A stretch of DNA of 22,473 bases from NCBI RefSeq assembly GCF_000003605.2, contig NW_003148792.1:88328-110800 (forward strand). Direction: 5' to 3'. Made by a program: the position numbers and the translations under genes. Shown one piece after another: positions 1 to 10,998 of the stretch (the stretch's first letter is position 1; each line of letters begins with the position of its first letter). This stretch comes from Saccoglossus kowalevskii (lineage: Eukaryota; Hemichordata; Enteropneusta; Harrimaniidae). Below the pieces are notes generated by a model that saw only the letters and a list, made by a program, of their open reading frames with translations, did not search any database and was not told where the DNA came from.

Positions 1-2172
1 GTGACATAATTGAGATCACCCAACTGCGAGCACTGTTCATAGTGGTCAGGGTGTATGTTCAATTGATCAGAACAGGGAAATCTGGTACAATACTAAGAGG
101 ATTTATTATTGCCAAAAATGTTAAAATAAAATTATTGCGATTCGACATCGATAGTAGTTTATTCAAGAACCCATCGTCCGCCTGCACGGTGTTGTTCCGT
201 TCAGACATTCCTCCCTCTACTTTGAAAATTCAAGATGTCAAGAACCTGATCTGTGACACAATGGTTTGCGTATCCGCTCGTCATCAGTAAAATTGTCAGT
301 CCTCTGTACTATTCCTTTCCTAAGTACACACAAAAGATCCAGTTATTGGGGAACCAGAATTGTATATTACTTAATATGACATGGTAGGAGTGTGGATAAA
401 TCTGGCTGGCGAAGCTTGTGTATACATCTGGTAGCGTCACTAATGCGTGGGCTTCGAATACAAGCACAACGTTCAGCACTATCACGGTGCTGAATCTCAC
501 TTACATAAAACGTAAATTGCAATTGAGCTCACTGTGATGACGCATTGGTTGTGGAATACGGAAAAAGGGACCGCAGAATGCGCACTGCGTTCACAATATG
601 CTATAACGCTTCAACGAGGTTATGACGTGGACATAATTCATGAATATTACTAGTAATTGAAAATGCAATTATTAATAGGAAGCATTTATCATGGAAGCCG
701 AAATCACGTATATTCGGTCTTGACCCCCACTCTGTCTATTGTGGTTATTTGAAGACTGTAAACGCTTTCTATCATTCTAACTGGTCACCAAATTTAACAA
801 CTGTTTCTGCGGTTTACACTCAAATCTAAATGAGCTACGGCAAGTTTCAATAGGCCTCGATTGTATACAGCGCCGCCAGAGCTGTTCCCGGCTCCATGCA
901 TTCAGTTGTACTTCGCGCAAAGAGCAGGATTTCCGCCAACTGGCGTATTTCTCTTAATATATTTCCTTGAGTTTACTGTCCATCATTTCCGAGTCCGTAA
1001 AGGGTCTGATCTGCTAAAAATAAAAAAATAAATGAGTGGGTAATCTCCATCTTTAATTCGACAAATACTGGCTAAATAACTAAGCTTATAATGGGGTTAT
1101 AAACAGCACGCTCAGTTATTTGGTAGCCTATATAATACCTCTCTGGCATCTTAGCATAATTAACTCGTACATCCCACCAAATATACTAATACTTCCCGGG
1201 AAATCGATGTGTATAGTATGCGCATTGCAGTGAAAGGGGTCTGACGATCTAACACAATTTTTTTGCTGCCAAAAGTCATGCCTCAAAATTCTAAATACCT
1301 TGTCCAACCCAGGTACATGTGCTGACGGTGATGAAAAATGTCGCCCTAATCATATAAATTCTATATTTCATCCAATTTCCCAGCATTTCCGACGAAGTTC
1401 ATGTCTGTACGGCACTCGTGGGGCGCCCTCAAGTCACACAACTGCAACTTTTTTCTGCTCGTGGTTATTACAGTGCAGGCATATCGGACAAAACAAGTAT
1501 TACTTATTTTTTATTTGTTTCGGAGCGCGGATGACTAAATTTAATGATATATGTTTGCGTTACATGACTGTTTCAATCATATAAGATCTATTATTTTAAA
1601 CAAAGATAAGACCCTCAGTGTATTGAAGCATGGAACTATAAACCCCTATGGAGCAACCATGGAAGGTATAAACAGAAGGAGCCACGACGCCTCTCAGGTG
1701 GCCATTTAAGCTTCTTTACAGGCTTATTTTCTTTTGTTTCAACCCAAGTTAATCCTGATGAGGACATTGTCTAGCTCATCTTTGATGTCTATGATAGTTT
1801 GCGATTGTTTACACAAGTAACGAGTTAGCGGAATATGACATAACATTGCCGATTTTTAAATGTGACCATAAAATGTATGCGCATTATGAAACTACGGTCA
1901 TCCATGGAGGTAGAAAAGAGACTACTCCATGGGTCATCACACATGCGCACTCGGTTTGTTTAGGTGCGGAAGGTCAAAATACAGCCGGAAATTCAACAGA
2001 TGAACGTTTCAAGTTGACTTCGTTCACGTACTAGTATTTCACTTGTTTTAATTATTAGCAACTGTAACAAGAATTCCTAAAGACTCATACAAAATATTAT
2101 CACAGAAAAAGTGTCTAGGCATGCCCTTCTAGTGTAACCCATTGTACGAAGGTGTTAAGAGCTAACAAGAAC

Positions 2173-2194
2173 CAATGTTTGTGAACAAACATTG
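2173..2194. promoter_or_regulatory. Forkhead-type palindrome / perfect hairpin
   Basis: CAATGTTTG (2173-2181) and CAAACATTG (2186-2194) form a perfect 9-bp stem with a TGAA loop. Each arm carries a TGTTTG/CAAACA core, which is the forkhead (FOX) binding core, in opposite orientations. The palindrome is direct sequence evidence. FOX binding is inferred from the motif only. Confidence 0.35.
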
Positions 2195-2259
2195 ACAAAT
2201 GATCGTGGGGTAAAGCTAAAACAATAGCGTCGAGGCTCCTTCCGTTAGTACCTTCCGTG

Positions 2260-2316
2260 GAGCAACCAACCACAGGAATCGATCGCTAATAATGCCTCTG
2301 TGGTTGTGGTGTGCTC
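2260..2316. repeat. Imperfect inverted repeat with RUNX-type cores
   Basis: AACCACAG (2268-2275) pairs with CTGTGGTT (2298-2305), and outside it GAGCA (2260-2264) pairs with TGCTC (2312-2316), with small bulges between the two stems. The inner arms contain the RUNX core TGTGGT/ACCACA, and a further TGTGGT follows on the right side. It could fold as a cruciform or RNA hairpin, or simply be a pair of opposed RUNX sites. Confidence 0.35.
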
Positions 2317-2465
2317 AATTATACATAAAAACGTTGACTGATTTCAGCATACGAACTACACTATTATTGTGTGAGACGATTGTACCCGCTTCCAAATTGT
2401 TTTTTGTTAAATGAAATAATAAACACAAGTCACTTGAATATTTCTGATAGGTGTTGTATATGCTT

Positions 2466-2479
2466 GTTTCCATGGCAAC
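2466..2479. promoter_or_regulatory. RFX X-box
   Basis: GTTTCCATGGCAAC fits the palindromic X-box bound by RFX transcription factors (GTNNCC-AT-GGNAAC) at every defined position. RFX factors drive ciliary genes in animals. A degenerate copy, TTTTCCATGGCAAT, is at about 3512-3525. No ciliary gene start is visible next to it, so function is unproven. Confidence 0.4.
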
Positions 2480-4513
2480 TACACAGACATGTTCATTCTA
2501 GTTTCAAACAATAACATAATATTCACCAAACCACAAAACACGGGAACGGCATTAAATTATAACTAATATTAGAGTTAGTACCGTATCAATGTTAGGTTTA
2601 ATCATCACAATATTTAACTACTTGATATTTGCATTCTTTTCACGTTATCAGTGTACGTGGTTTGTGGTAAATTTATAAACTCAAAACAAAAGTTAAAAAC
2701 GTATGCAGTGTGTCTGGACTCATTTCTAAAATAGACACAGCAATTGTACTTAAAGGCAGTGTCCAGCATTATGATACCGTGAACAAACAATCAAGTCATT
2801 CACTACTGAACCTTCGATCAGTGCACAGCCCATAAAAACGCTGACTTTCCACCAAAGAACACAACATTTTATAAATGTACGGCCAAGGTGATATGTCCAT
2901 AGATATGTACCTGGCGAAAAAGTCACACAAAACAGCGAATTACTACAAAAACAGAGCAAAATGTGACATTCTTTCCACTGTGTGTGCTCAAACATAAAAA
3001 AATTCTCATTTTAATAATGGCATAAAAATACAGTCTTCAAAAATACAGCCAAACTATAACGTTTTGCAGTGAAATTGTGAATGAAGGCATGTATTTAGCA
3101 TTATGTGTGCTATAAATTGCAGAAGCTTATGTTGTATGGTCGATGGAAGGCAATTTTAAAGTGGGTTAGACACTCGTCATGTTGGTGTTTGTGTGCAGTT
3201 ATTAACTGGAGAATACCATGGTGCTCTGATGTATGCTCACCGGCGGTATTTGTTTGAGTTCGAATTGGAATTGGAACACATACAACAATTAAGTAGCTGG
3301 ATTGTAGTGACGAGACCAACTTATACAATACTGTTACTCTCATTGTGATTAATTCGGTTTTTTTGTTTGGGATAAATATTATGGTGAAATTGTTTGACGA
3401 AATCATGTTTTAAATATCTAAACAAACCAGTCTATTTTCTAAATTTAGGATACATACCTTTAACGTGTGAAATATACCTGCTAGTCGTACACAGAGACTG
3501 AGAACTTTGTGTTTTCCATGGCAATCTGATAAACAATCATGATATTTCAAGCATGAAAGATAGCAGTCTTACTACCCGATAGATTAAATAAATTCAACGT
3601 GTTCTTTCGATCTGAATAATCTTGGCGTGACGAGATTGGTGACAGCACGAATAATGTTGTCATGACTTCATACAAACTCACACATAGTAAACTAACAACC
3701 ACAATAATTTCGTGACAATGTTTTGCCGTCCATGAAAATAGAAAATAATTCAATCTCTAAGTCTTGTCAGGATATCCTGAGACGTATACCGGATGACCTA
3801 TGTGTTTTAAAATGTAATGTTTAAATGTTTCCTGGCATGGTGGTTATTTTATATAAGGCGACATTCTTCCTTATTTCATTTTATGATGAGTTATGACATT
3901 TCAAGATCTATCCGTTATAAATACAGTAGGAAATTATCAGTTCATTTAAAATGCATTGCAACGCCAGTTTTTATATAAATACGCACAGTGACCATTATTG
4001 ACGTTGTCGTGTTGTATTACATTTTTTAGATATATTACCAAGTAACAGTTCAATCATAATTAAAATAATTACAAATTTCACAAATGGTTCGCGTTTTATT
4101 AAATGTGAAAGGGTACAATGTCTTTGACTTAAGATATTTCTTTCAGTTTAATTGCCTTTAATTATTCACCGTTATACGTTCCAATCATTCGTACGGAGAT
4201 TTATGTGAATTATAGACAATACTTAATTCTTATAGAACGACGGGTTTTATACCGTGTCCTAAGATAAATAAAGACTCAATGTCAACGAATTGCAGACTCA
4301 GTAATGTATCGTCTTTATTTTAATAATGGCCTCTGAGGTCAAGCGACACAATAGCCTGTGTGTTCAGCGGGGCGTAGGAATGAAGAAACTAGTCTATTGA
4401 ATGTACATACTTTGCATGTCCCCCTAGCCAGATATATTACAGCCGTGATTGTGTTGTTTGATTTCTATTTATCGTGGCTAAGAATAAGTCAACTATACAC
4501 GACGCGTGGATAC

Positions 4514-4546
4514 ATGTACCGATCTCACGATGTACTCGTCTTATAA
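4514..4546 (+). other. Upstream ORF overlapping the start of the 4530 exon
   Basis: An ATG at 4514 opens a 10-codon frame, MYRSHDVLVL, that stops at 4544-4546, past the presumed main start at 4530 and in a different frame. Its context is weak (T at -3) while the main ATG has A at -3, so leaky scanning would be expected. If the transcript begins upstream of 4514, this small ORF could damp translation of the long product. Confidence 0.3.
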
Positions 4547-5185
4547 TTCAAGAATATCTAACTATATCACCCCTCCAAGTACAGGATACCATACACGATG
4601 CCACCACGGCAGCCACCACGGTAATCGTAGTGCTGACACGGCACGCTATCGGAGTACTGGGCTAGATTACAATGGATATCGAAGTACTCGTTCGCCGACC
4701 ACCAGCTGGAACCGTTCACCGTCATCGTACGATTCCTTCTCATATTCATCAGGAAGAAGTTCACTAACAAGTCCGAGTTACACACCGTCATATAGTTCCC
4801 GGACGCATGCCGAATACTCCCCGAAATACAGTACTCCGAGCCGTAGCAGAAGTAGTTCCTCGTGTACGGATGCTGAAATACCAACCACCCCGTTCAGTCC
4901 AATATCGACCAGTACTCGTTTTTCCAGCTTCGCCCAACGTCCGCCAAGTCCACGTGTATCCACGCCAAAAACTCTCAATTTCAGTCGGGACGATCTTGAT
5001 ATATCACCACTGAGTCCCACAATCACCAAACACGACGACGAAAGCAACAGTCCTGATGGTTCGAATTCTACTGAAAAACAGTTCGAAAAACCAGATAGAT
5101 CAAAGTGGTCAGAATTTTTGGAACCTAATGATGACAACACAGGAGTGGTCAAGCACGTTGCCGAGGGAGGACGATGGGTTGGAGA
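4530..5185 (+). CDS. First coding exon: Ser/Pro/Tyr-rich, probably disordered N-terminus
   Basis: The start ATG at 4530 has A at -3, and the frame is closed upstream by TAA at 4485-4487. The exon encodes 218 full codons plus two bases and meets a near-consensus donor (GA|GTAAGT, GT at 5186). Without splicing it would end at TAA 5187-5189. The protein begins MYSSYNSRISNY. Residues 24-31 are His/Gly-rich (HHGSHHGN). About residues 50-170 are dominated by Ser, Thr, Tyr and Arg, with 14 Ser-Pro or Thr-Pro sites, a pattern of proline-directed phosphorylation. The acidic, more ordered tail contains DRSKWSEFLEPND and VVKHVAEGGRWVG. No folded domain, signal peptide or membrane segment is visible. GC content is clearly above the flanks, supporting real coding. 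I do not recognise the family. A long disordered N-terminus ahead of a downstream catalytic or binding domain would fit, but that domain is not in the window. Confidence 0.7.
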
Positions 5186-6553
5186 GTAAGTACGAAACTA
5201 TGTTACATTCACTAGCAGGTTCCATGACACCCCTACGATCCGTTATAAAAACAACTACAATACACGCATTATTTGAATTACTCTAGCTCTTAAACATAAA
5301 ATAGGATTTCAGGAATTTCAGAATTTTGTTAGTACTTCTGTGTGTCTTTTAAGAAACCAGCTGTCTCGTTGGAAGCATTTGATGTGACAGATACGGTATA
5401 TGAAAGTAGTTGAAAGACTAGCTCATGGCCATGGTTGTTGGGCATCACTGTACCATAAACAGACTACTCCCATATGTCCCATTTTCACGTTTTGTAAACT
5501 ATAGCTTGACTGGGGTCACTGAAACAGGATATTTTATTAATAAACACAGCAGCACTGCTAGGACTTGCACCGTTCCCGCCACTGTGAGAATGGGTTAACC
5601 AGAGATATTTCAATAATTTTAAGTGCCCGATTCTTCTCTGCTAAAGGTCACCCTATGTAAATGCCATGTATTATAAAACACATCGTGGGTACCACGTAAT
5701 CAAAGCCACAGTGTGTGAATATACAGTACACAACATACACTGTCGTGCCCTGCAGGCATAACATAGTAAACTATTAGACGACACCTCATCGAGAAAACAA
5801 GCATGCGTATCCAATTAAAGCAAACGCATCTAACAATCCTACGAGCAATAAAATGTACGTACACTTGCCGTGAACCACAATCTCACACATGGCCTCAATA
5901 TGTCAGTGCTTGGTGTCAGTGCCATGAACGATGTCGGGATGTTCAGTGTATGTTTACAATGATCCTGTTTCAAACACATAAAATTACTTGAGAAATACCA
6001 CTTGTCGTATTTCTAAGACATTATCATATCAATCGTAAGAGTTTTACTTACGTATAAATTATTGATCTATAAGTCGTAATTGAATTCAATGATATTTTAA
6101 TTACGATAACTTCTATATTACATACGTACGTCTATATTAGTTTATACGTTGCGACGGCTCTGACTAGTGCCTCGTACAGCCGTCAAGTGTACATGATGGT
6201 CATGTTTTTATGGCAGATTCGCACTGTTTGGCAAACTATCTTGTACAAACAAATACTGCACCTGTGTTGGTTATACAAACTGATTGGCGATGCTGCCAGT
6301 GATAGCTATAACAGTTAACGCTGGCCCATTGCCTGACATGAACAGCAATTCCCGTTCCGCTCAAAATAATATAGCATACTTTTACAGTGTTGGTGCTGAT
6401 TTCTATACCATTGCAAGTTAGTTGTCGCTGTATTTGCATGACGTCTCAGTATGGCGCCCTCTATAGTGTGTCGTAAAGAATTTTCCAACCTGAAAACGTA
6501 TTCTATATTTGATAACAGCTGCTGCATACTGGCGACATAACAAAAGGGGTTTA
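5186..6553 (+). other. Presumed intron, little visible structure
   Basis: This begins at the GTAAGTACG donor. It is AT-rich, with no open frame that looks coding on the plus strand. It contains a perfect 12-bp palindrome ATTGAATTCAAT at 6079-6090, nested inside an 8-bp inverted repeat TCGTAATT (6074-6081) / AATTACGA (6099-6106). A 70-codon minus-strand frame (ATG at 6527, ending near 6315) is present but resembles nothing known. Confidence 0.45.
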
Positions 6554-6597
6554 TGACCTAGGTCATGGGTCACATAATGCAGGTCATAACATGACCT
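6554..6597. promoter_or_regulatory. Cluster of five nuclear-receptor half-sites
   Basis: Within 44 bp: TGACCT (6554-6559), AGGTCA (6560-6565), GGGTCA (6567-6572), AGGTCA (6581-6586) and TGACCT (6592-6597). The first two abut as an everted pair with no spacer. The second and third form a direct repeat with a 1-bp spacer (DR1), the configuration used by RXR, HNF4 and COUP-TF-type receptors. The last two form an inverted pair with a 5-bp spacer. The half-sites are direct sequence evidence; receptor binding is inferred. A minus-strand TATAAAGG lies next to it (plus 6595-6602). Confidence 0.55.
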
Positions 6598-6659
6598 TTA
6601 TAATTCAATAAACGTAGACTTGTTTATATGTTGCTAATTTGTTTGTTATACTTGGAATT

Positions 6660-8650
6660 TTTACTCTTTACTGCAACAATGTATATTTCATATGCATGGT
6701 TATCTACTACATTTTATACCTTTAAAGTTTTCGCATTACATAATATTACATCACATCACATTACATTACATCACATCACATCACATTACATTACATTACA
6801 TTACATTACATCACGTCACATCACATTACATTACATTACATTACATTACATCACGTCACATCACATTACATTACATTACGTCTTACTCTTTCAGTGCAAC
6901 AATGTATATTTCATATGCATGGTTATCTACTACATCTTATACCTTTAAAGTTTTCGCATTACATAATATTACATCACATCACATTACATTACATCACATC
7001 ACATCACATTACATTACATTACATTACATCACGTCACATCACATTACATTACATTACGTCTTACTCTTTCAGTGCAACAATGTATATTTCATATGCATGG
7101 TTATCTACTACATCTTATACCTTTAAAGTTTTCGCATTACATAATATTACATCACATCACATTACATTACATCACATCACATCACATTACATTACATTAC
7201 ATTACATTACATCACGTCACATCACATTACATTACATTACGTCTTACTCTTTCAGTGCAACAATGTATATTTCATATGCATGGTTATCTACTACATTTTA
7301 TATCTTTAAAGTTTTCGCATTACATAATATTACATCACATCACATCACATCACATCACATCACATCACATCACATCACATTACATTACATTACATCACAT
7401 CACATTACATTACATCACATTACATTACATTACATCACGTCACATTACATTACATTACATTACATTACATTACATCACGTCACATCACATTACATTACAT
7501 TACGTCTTACTCTTTCAGTGCAACAATGTATATTTCATATGCATGGTTATCTACTACATTTTATATCTTTAAAGTTTTCGCATTACATAATATTACATCA
7601 CATCACATCACATCACATCACATCACATCACATTACATTACATTACATTACATTACATTACATTACATCACATCACATTACATTACATTACATTACATTA
7701 CATCACATCACATTACATTACATTACATTACATTACATTACATCACATCACATCACATTACATTACATTACGTCTTACTCTTTCAGTGCAACAGTGTATA
7801 TATTTCATATGTATGGTCACCTACTACATTTTATATCTTTTAAGTTTTCGCATTTCATTACATCACATTATATTACATCTTACACTTTGTGGGTGATATT
7901 CGCTCACATTCGATCAGGTTCAAACTGCATGCATTGGATCGTACAATAAAGGAAGCGTAATGTACATTTAAACAATACACTGTTTATTATGGCGATGTTA
8001 CAACAAAGAAACTACAATGTAACAAGAAGGTAACTGATGAATACACGATAGAATGCCCCTTTTATAGGGTTCAGTAGGATTCACACCTATGGATTAAAAT
8101 AGGAAGGAGACACAGTGATAGGTTTTCAATATTGATACATCGGCTTAAAATCGACCTTACAACTGATTCCTATTGCGTTCGTGCTGTCTATTGATTATTA
8201 TTAAATGGCTTATGTAACTCGACTCTGTGTTAATTTATAATAGAGATACATGTATTGAAGTGTGAAATCTTGACATGTAATAGCTTCTACTGGCTATATC
8301 TCAGCTAATACTGCTTGTAATTGAACAAAATAAAGACGAATAGATAAAGCAAAACATGATCTAATAATACAACTAAATTTCGAGCAAGAATGAATAAATC
8401 TGAATAAACAACAACAAATAGAATCAATGAGGAAACACAGAAGTGGGTAAGCATCCACGACACACTTGTAGTGCAACTGTGTATATATTTCGTATGCATG
8501 GTTACCTACTGCATTTTTTATCTTTAAGCTTTTCACATTAAATTATATTACGTTATTACGTAAAATTACATTACATTACATTACATTACATTACATTACA
8601 TTACATCTTACTCTTTAGTTTAACACTGTATATATTTCATATGTATGGAA
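6660..8650 (+). repeat. Higher-order satellite: ~75-bp core alternating with (ATTAC/ATCAC)n
   Basis: A conserved core of about 75 bp (TCTTACTCTTTCAG, TGCAACAATGTATATTTC, ATGCATGGTTATCTACTACA, CTTTAAAGTTTTCGCATTAC) recurs, each time followed by a run of ATTAC and ATCAC pentamers. The ATG of each core lies at 6679, 6902, 7080, 7263 and 7526, with GTG at 7794, giving spacings of 223, 178, 183, 263 and 268 bp. All of these equal 3 modulo 5, so array length has changed only by whole pentamers. Two more diverged cores lie at about 8465 and 8610. Long frames here (up to 351 codons, repeating HITLHY) are by-products: a stop-free pentamer gives the same peptide in all three frames. The block is interrupted at 7888-8462 by an LTR-like insertion. 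Confidence 0.92.
7888..8462 (-). mobile_element. Solo-LTR-like insertion inside the satellite, with CACTT duplication
   Basis: This 575-bp segment interrupts one satellite core exactly. CACTT stands on both sides (7883-7887 and 8463-8467), and removing the segment plus one copy rejoins CTTACACTT to GTAGTGCAAC, matching the intact core. On the minus strand it begins TGTCGTGGATG and ends ATCACCCACA, giving the TG...CA ends of an LTR. Also on the minus strand are TATAAAAG (plus 8059-8066) and, about 70 bp further, AATAAA (plus 7983-7988), in the expected U3-R order. No primer-binding site, gag-pol or second LTR adjoins, so it is a solo LTR or similar remnant. The superfamily is not determined. 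Confidence 0.75.
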
Positions 8651-10782
8651 ATCATTCAATAGCGGCATTGGTGTGTAGATATATCTATGGTGACATTGAT
8701 CATTATACGCATGACATACCATGCAAGAAAGAACAATTAATGATGTCGCTGTCAGTTTACCGTTGGTGGCGCTAGCATATCCCGTAAAAATGCAGTGTGC
8801 AAGTCGGGATTTTGTTCTTCAGTTTCTCATTCATACAAATTACAAACTTGAAAAAAAGAAGAATAATTCTTATAAATTTAACTAAGTACACGCTGTATCA
8901 ACTTTTATGTGCAATTATTTTTCAACAAATTCTCATTTTATACGAACAACGCCCCTGGTAATATGAGCCACAGAAATGTAGAGATCCGGTCAGTTCACTT
9001 ATTTCACAGTGAGTTTGACTGAAACCTAGAATTTCATGATATCATATCGCACAATTAAAATAAGAAAAGACAATCAAGACAGCTTGAGAGTCGTCGAGAT
9101 GGTCTACATTAATGTAGACAATAAAGTATAAATGTATAGTAAAATTTAATTTCCTCACGTGACAATAAAAAGACGTGTATATTTCCTAAAATTAGCTTTC
9201 ACACTGATTACAAACCCATCACATATACTCGATATCACATTGTCTATCCTGATACGACCACAAGATACGACCTTGTAATACCAGATACGTGATATAGTAT
9301 AGCGACTAATTAGTCGGAGTATGATATATGATAGCAGTGTACATGGAATCTTAAACCGCCCACAACATTCTTGATGGGCGTGACGAATATCTACGAAATT
9401 GTCATAGAAAACCAGTTGGTGAAATCTGTGATCCAATTAGTAAAGCCGTTGGAATGCCCATACGCAGTAACGTTGTTGTTTGCTTTACACGTAGCGGCAT
9501 GTGGTGATACATTGCAAGCTATCACAAGAGTTGTCTGTGCGGGTGCTTTGTACCATAATCGATTTGAACCCGTATACAAGTAATAAGTTTATTGGGGTTA
9601 TAAACTATATATCTTAACCATCGGTTTTATGAACACGTAGCTGTGATACTGTATGTTTTCATTTTTGTACATTGTTTTGTGACATAAAATAAAAATCTAA
9701 AAAAATAAATGCAAATTCTTCAAATCCAAACATAGCATTAGCATTAGCATCTTTAGCATGTTCGGTTTTTCGAACTTTGTTGCCGAGATGGTAGTATCTA
9801 TAAAATTCGAATTCTCCGCAAAAATTATAGATAGAACGTGTATTGATTTGAAATGGGTACAAAGACGGAGGAATTGATTAATTAACGATGAATGGAAACA
9901 TATAAATGTGTACATGCTCGAACAAATATTAAAATTAATAATTTGATGAGATCATATAGTGACTACAATCTACGAACTGGTAAAATAAAACATGCAAAAT
10001 ATGCAATTTGCATACTAATAACATTGGTAACTATTTCAAACACTTTTTTTGTGTGTTAATAAAAAAAATTATTTCGCAATGAAGAAAAAGATACAGAGCA
10101 GATGACAAAATCCCCTCTGAAAAAAATATGTACTTGACAAACCCTGTCTGGTATACGGTGGTGAGACAAAAACAAAAACAAGATTAATTGACTTTTGAGC
10201 CAACCAATTATTTAAGAGCTCCCATTTACGATAGTGATATTGTTCCTTTCCTTTATATAGGGCTATTTCCAACTCTATTTTTCTATTTTCACGGACTAGT
10301 GATTTAAACGCAATTGCAAAAGGGATTGTAGCATTTCTTCTACAGCTATAAATTTACTTTTTGAACAGTAAAATGAAAATTAGATTGTCATCATTTAAAA
10401 TACCTAAAACTATATTTACTTTATTACACTGTATTCGTTGAATAATACTACGCCCGCCTGCAATGCATTCCATAATTTTTGAACATGGTGATAGTCAACT
10501 AAAAGTTAGTTGAGTATTTCGAAGAGGATGACGGCACATATTATACATAACATATGAGACAGAATTATACATATGCAACCAGATTACCAGTAAACCATGC
10601 ACTGTTATACAAATAAATATCACCCCATTATGTGTTACATATACATATATATATATATGTACATATGTGAGTGAATGGATTACCCCCTTCCTGTGACGAC
10701 GAAGAGTAAAACACAGTGATTACTGAGTAGCAGAAATATGAGAAGATCGGTATTCAAAATTATTGAGACATCATCTGCTTAC
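8651..10782. other. Non-coding stretch
   Basis: About 2.1 kb with no supported gene. A frame open from 9335 to a stop at 9581-9583 (ATG at 9374, 69 residues) has slightly higher GC than its surroundings, but its complement is also open over the same bases and I recognise no domain in either. There is a (TA)n-rich imperfect palindrome at about 10636-10668, and a minus-strand TATATAAAG at about 10251-10259. Confidence 0.5.
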
Positions 10783-10998
10783 AGTTACACTTTGTGTCTC
10801 GGGGGATGTGACTGTATTGCACGAAGCAGGACGTAACATAAACAACACATGTGCTATATTGGTCATATATACAAACGTGTTCGTACTCGAAAAGCTTGGC
10901 ATATCTGGGCCAGCCATCTCGGTCGTTGTAACATCTATCCGCGCGTGGGGTCTGTGATTTCAATCTAGAAAGGATTTGGAAAGTTCTCTGACTGGGCA
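10783..10998 (-). CDS. Possible internal exon, unknown protein
   Basis: On the minus strand a good acceptor (CTCTTTCCAG, exon from 10998) opens a frame with no stop for 216 bases, to a possible donor AACT|GTAAGC (intron from 10782). Reading two bases, 71 codons, then one base gives a peptide including PSQRTFQILSRLKSQ and CYNDRDGWPRYAKLFEYEH. No domain is recognised. Its start phase (two bases completing a codon) is compatible with the end phase of the candidate exon at 13026-13095 upstream on the same strand. The donor is weak, and a chance frame is a real alternative. Confidence 0.22.

Larger units (their letters stand above)
1..4357. other. Non-coding stretch, no convincing gene
   Basis: About 4.3 kb of AT-rich DNA. 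Open frames of 60-100 codons occur on both strands, but most begin with GTG or TTG, have no flanking splice signals in frame, and look like chance. One frame runs open from the left edge to a stop at 288-290, and I recognise no domain in it. The stretch does hold short regulatory-looking motifs, listed separately: an X-box at 2466, a forkhead-type palindrome at 2173 and a RUNX-type inverted repeat at 2260. It may be upstream or intronic DNA of the gene that starts near 4530. Confidence 0.6.

Noticed and set aside
3-290. Frame open to the left edge, about 95 codons, containing GKSGTILRGFIIAKN
   Set aside because: The only initiator in the reported frame is GTG, I recognise no domain, and frames of similar length occur by chance elsewhere here. 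Could be a partial exon, but not supportable.
309-500. Minus-strand frame with a signal-peptide-like start (RFSTVIVLNVVLVFEAHA)
   Set aside because: It starts at GTG directly after an in-frame TAA, so there is no eukaryotic start and no acceptor giving it one.
4567-5152. Minus-strand frames of 105 and 124 codons opposite the 4530 exon
   Set aside because: These are shadows of the plus-strand coding exon, which has a well-placed ATG, a GTAAGT donor and coherent low-complexity composition.
6315-6527. Minus-strand 70-codon ATG frame beginning MQQLLSNIEYVFRLENSLRH, with TATAAAGG upstream
   Set aside because: The ATG and TATA-like positions are suggestive, but no domain, splice sites or poly(A) signal support a gene. 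Noted as a weak lead only.
6628-7949. Overlapping long open frames (up to 351 codons) with HITLHY/HITSHH repeats
   Set aside because: A stop-free 5-bp repeat is open in all three frames and gives the same peptide cyclically; these frames are satellite by-products, not genes.
9335-9583. Plus-strand frame with ATG at 9374 (MGVTNIYEIVIENQLVKSV...)
   Set aside because: The opposite strand is open over the same bases and neither product is recognisable; no flanking splice or promoter signals tip the balance.
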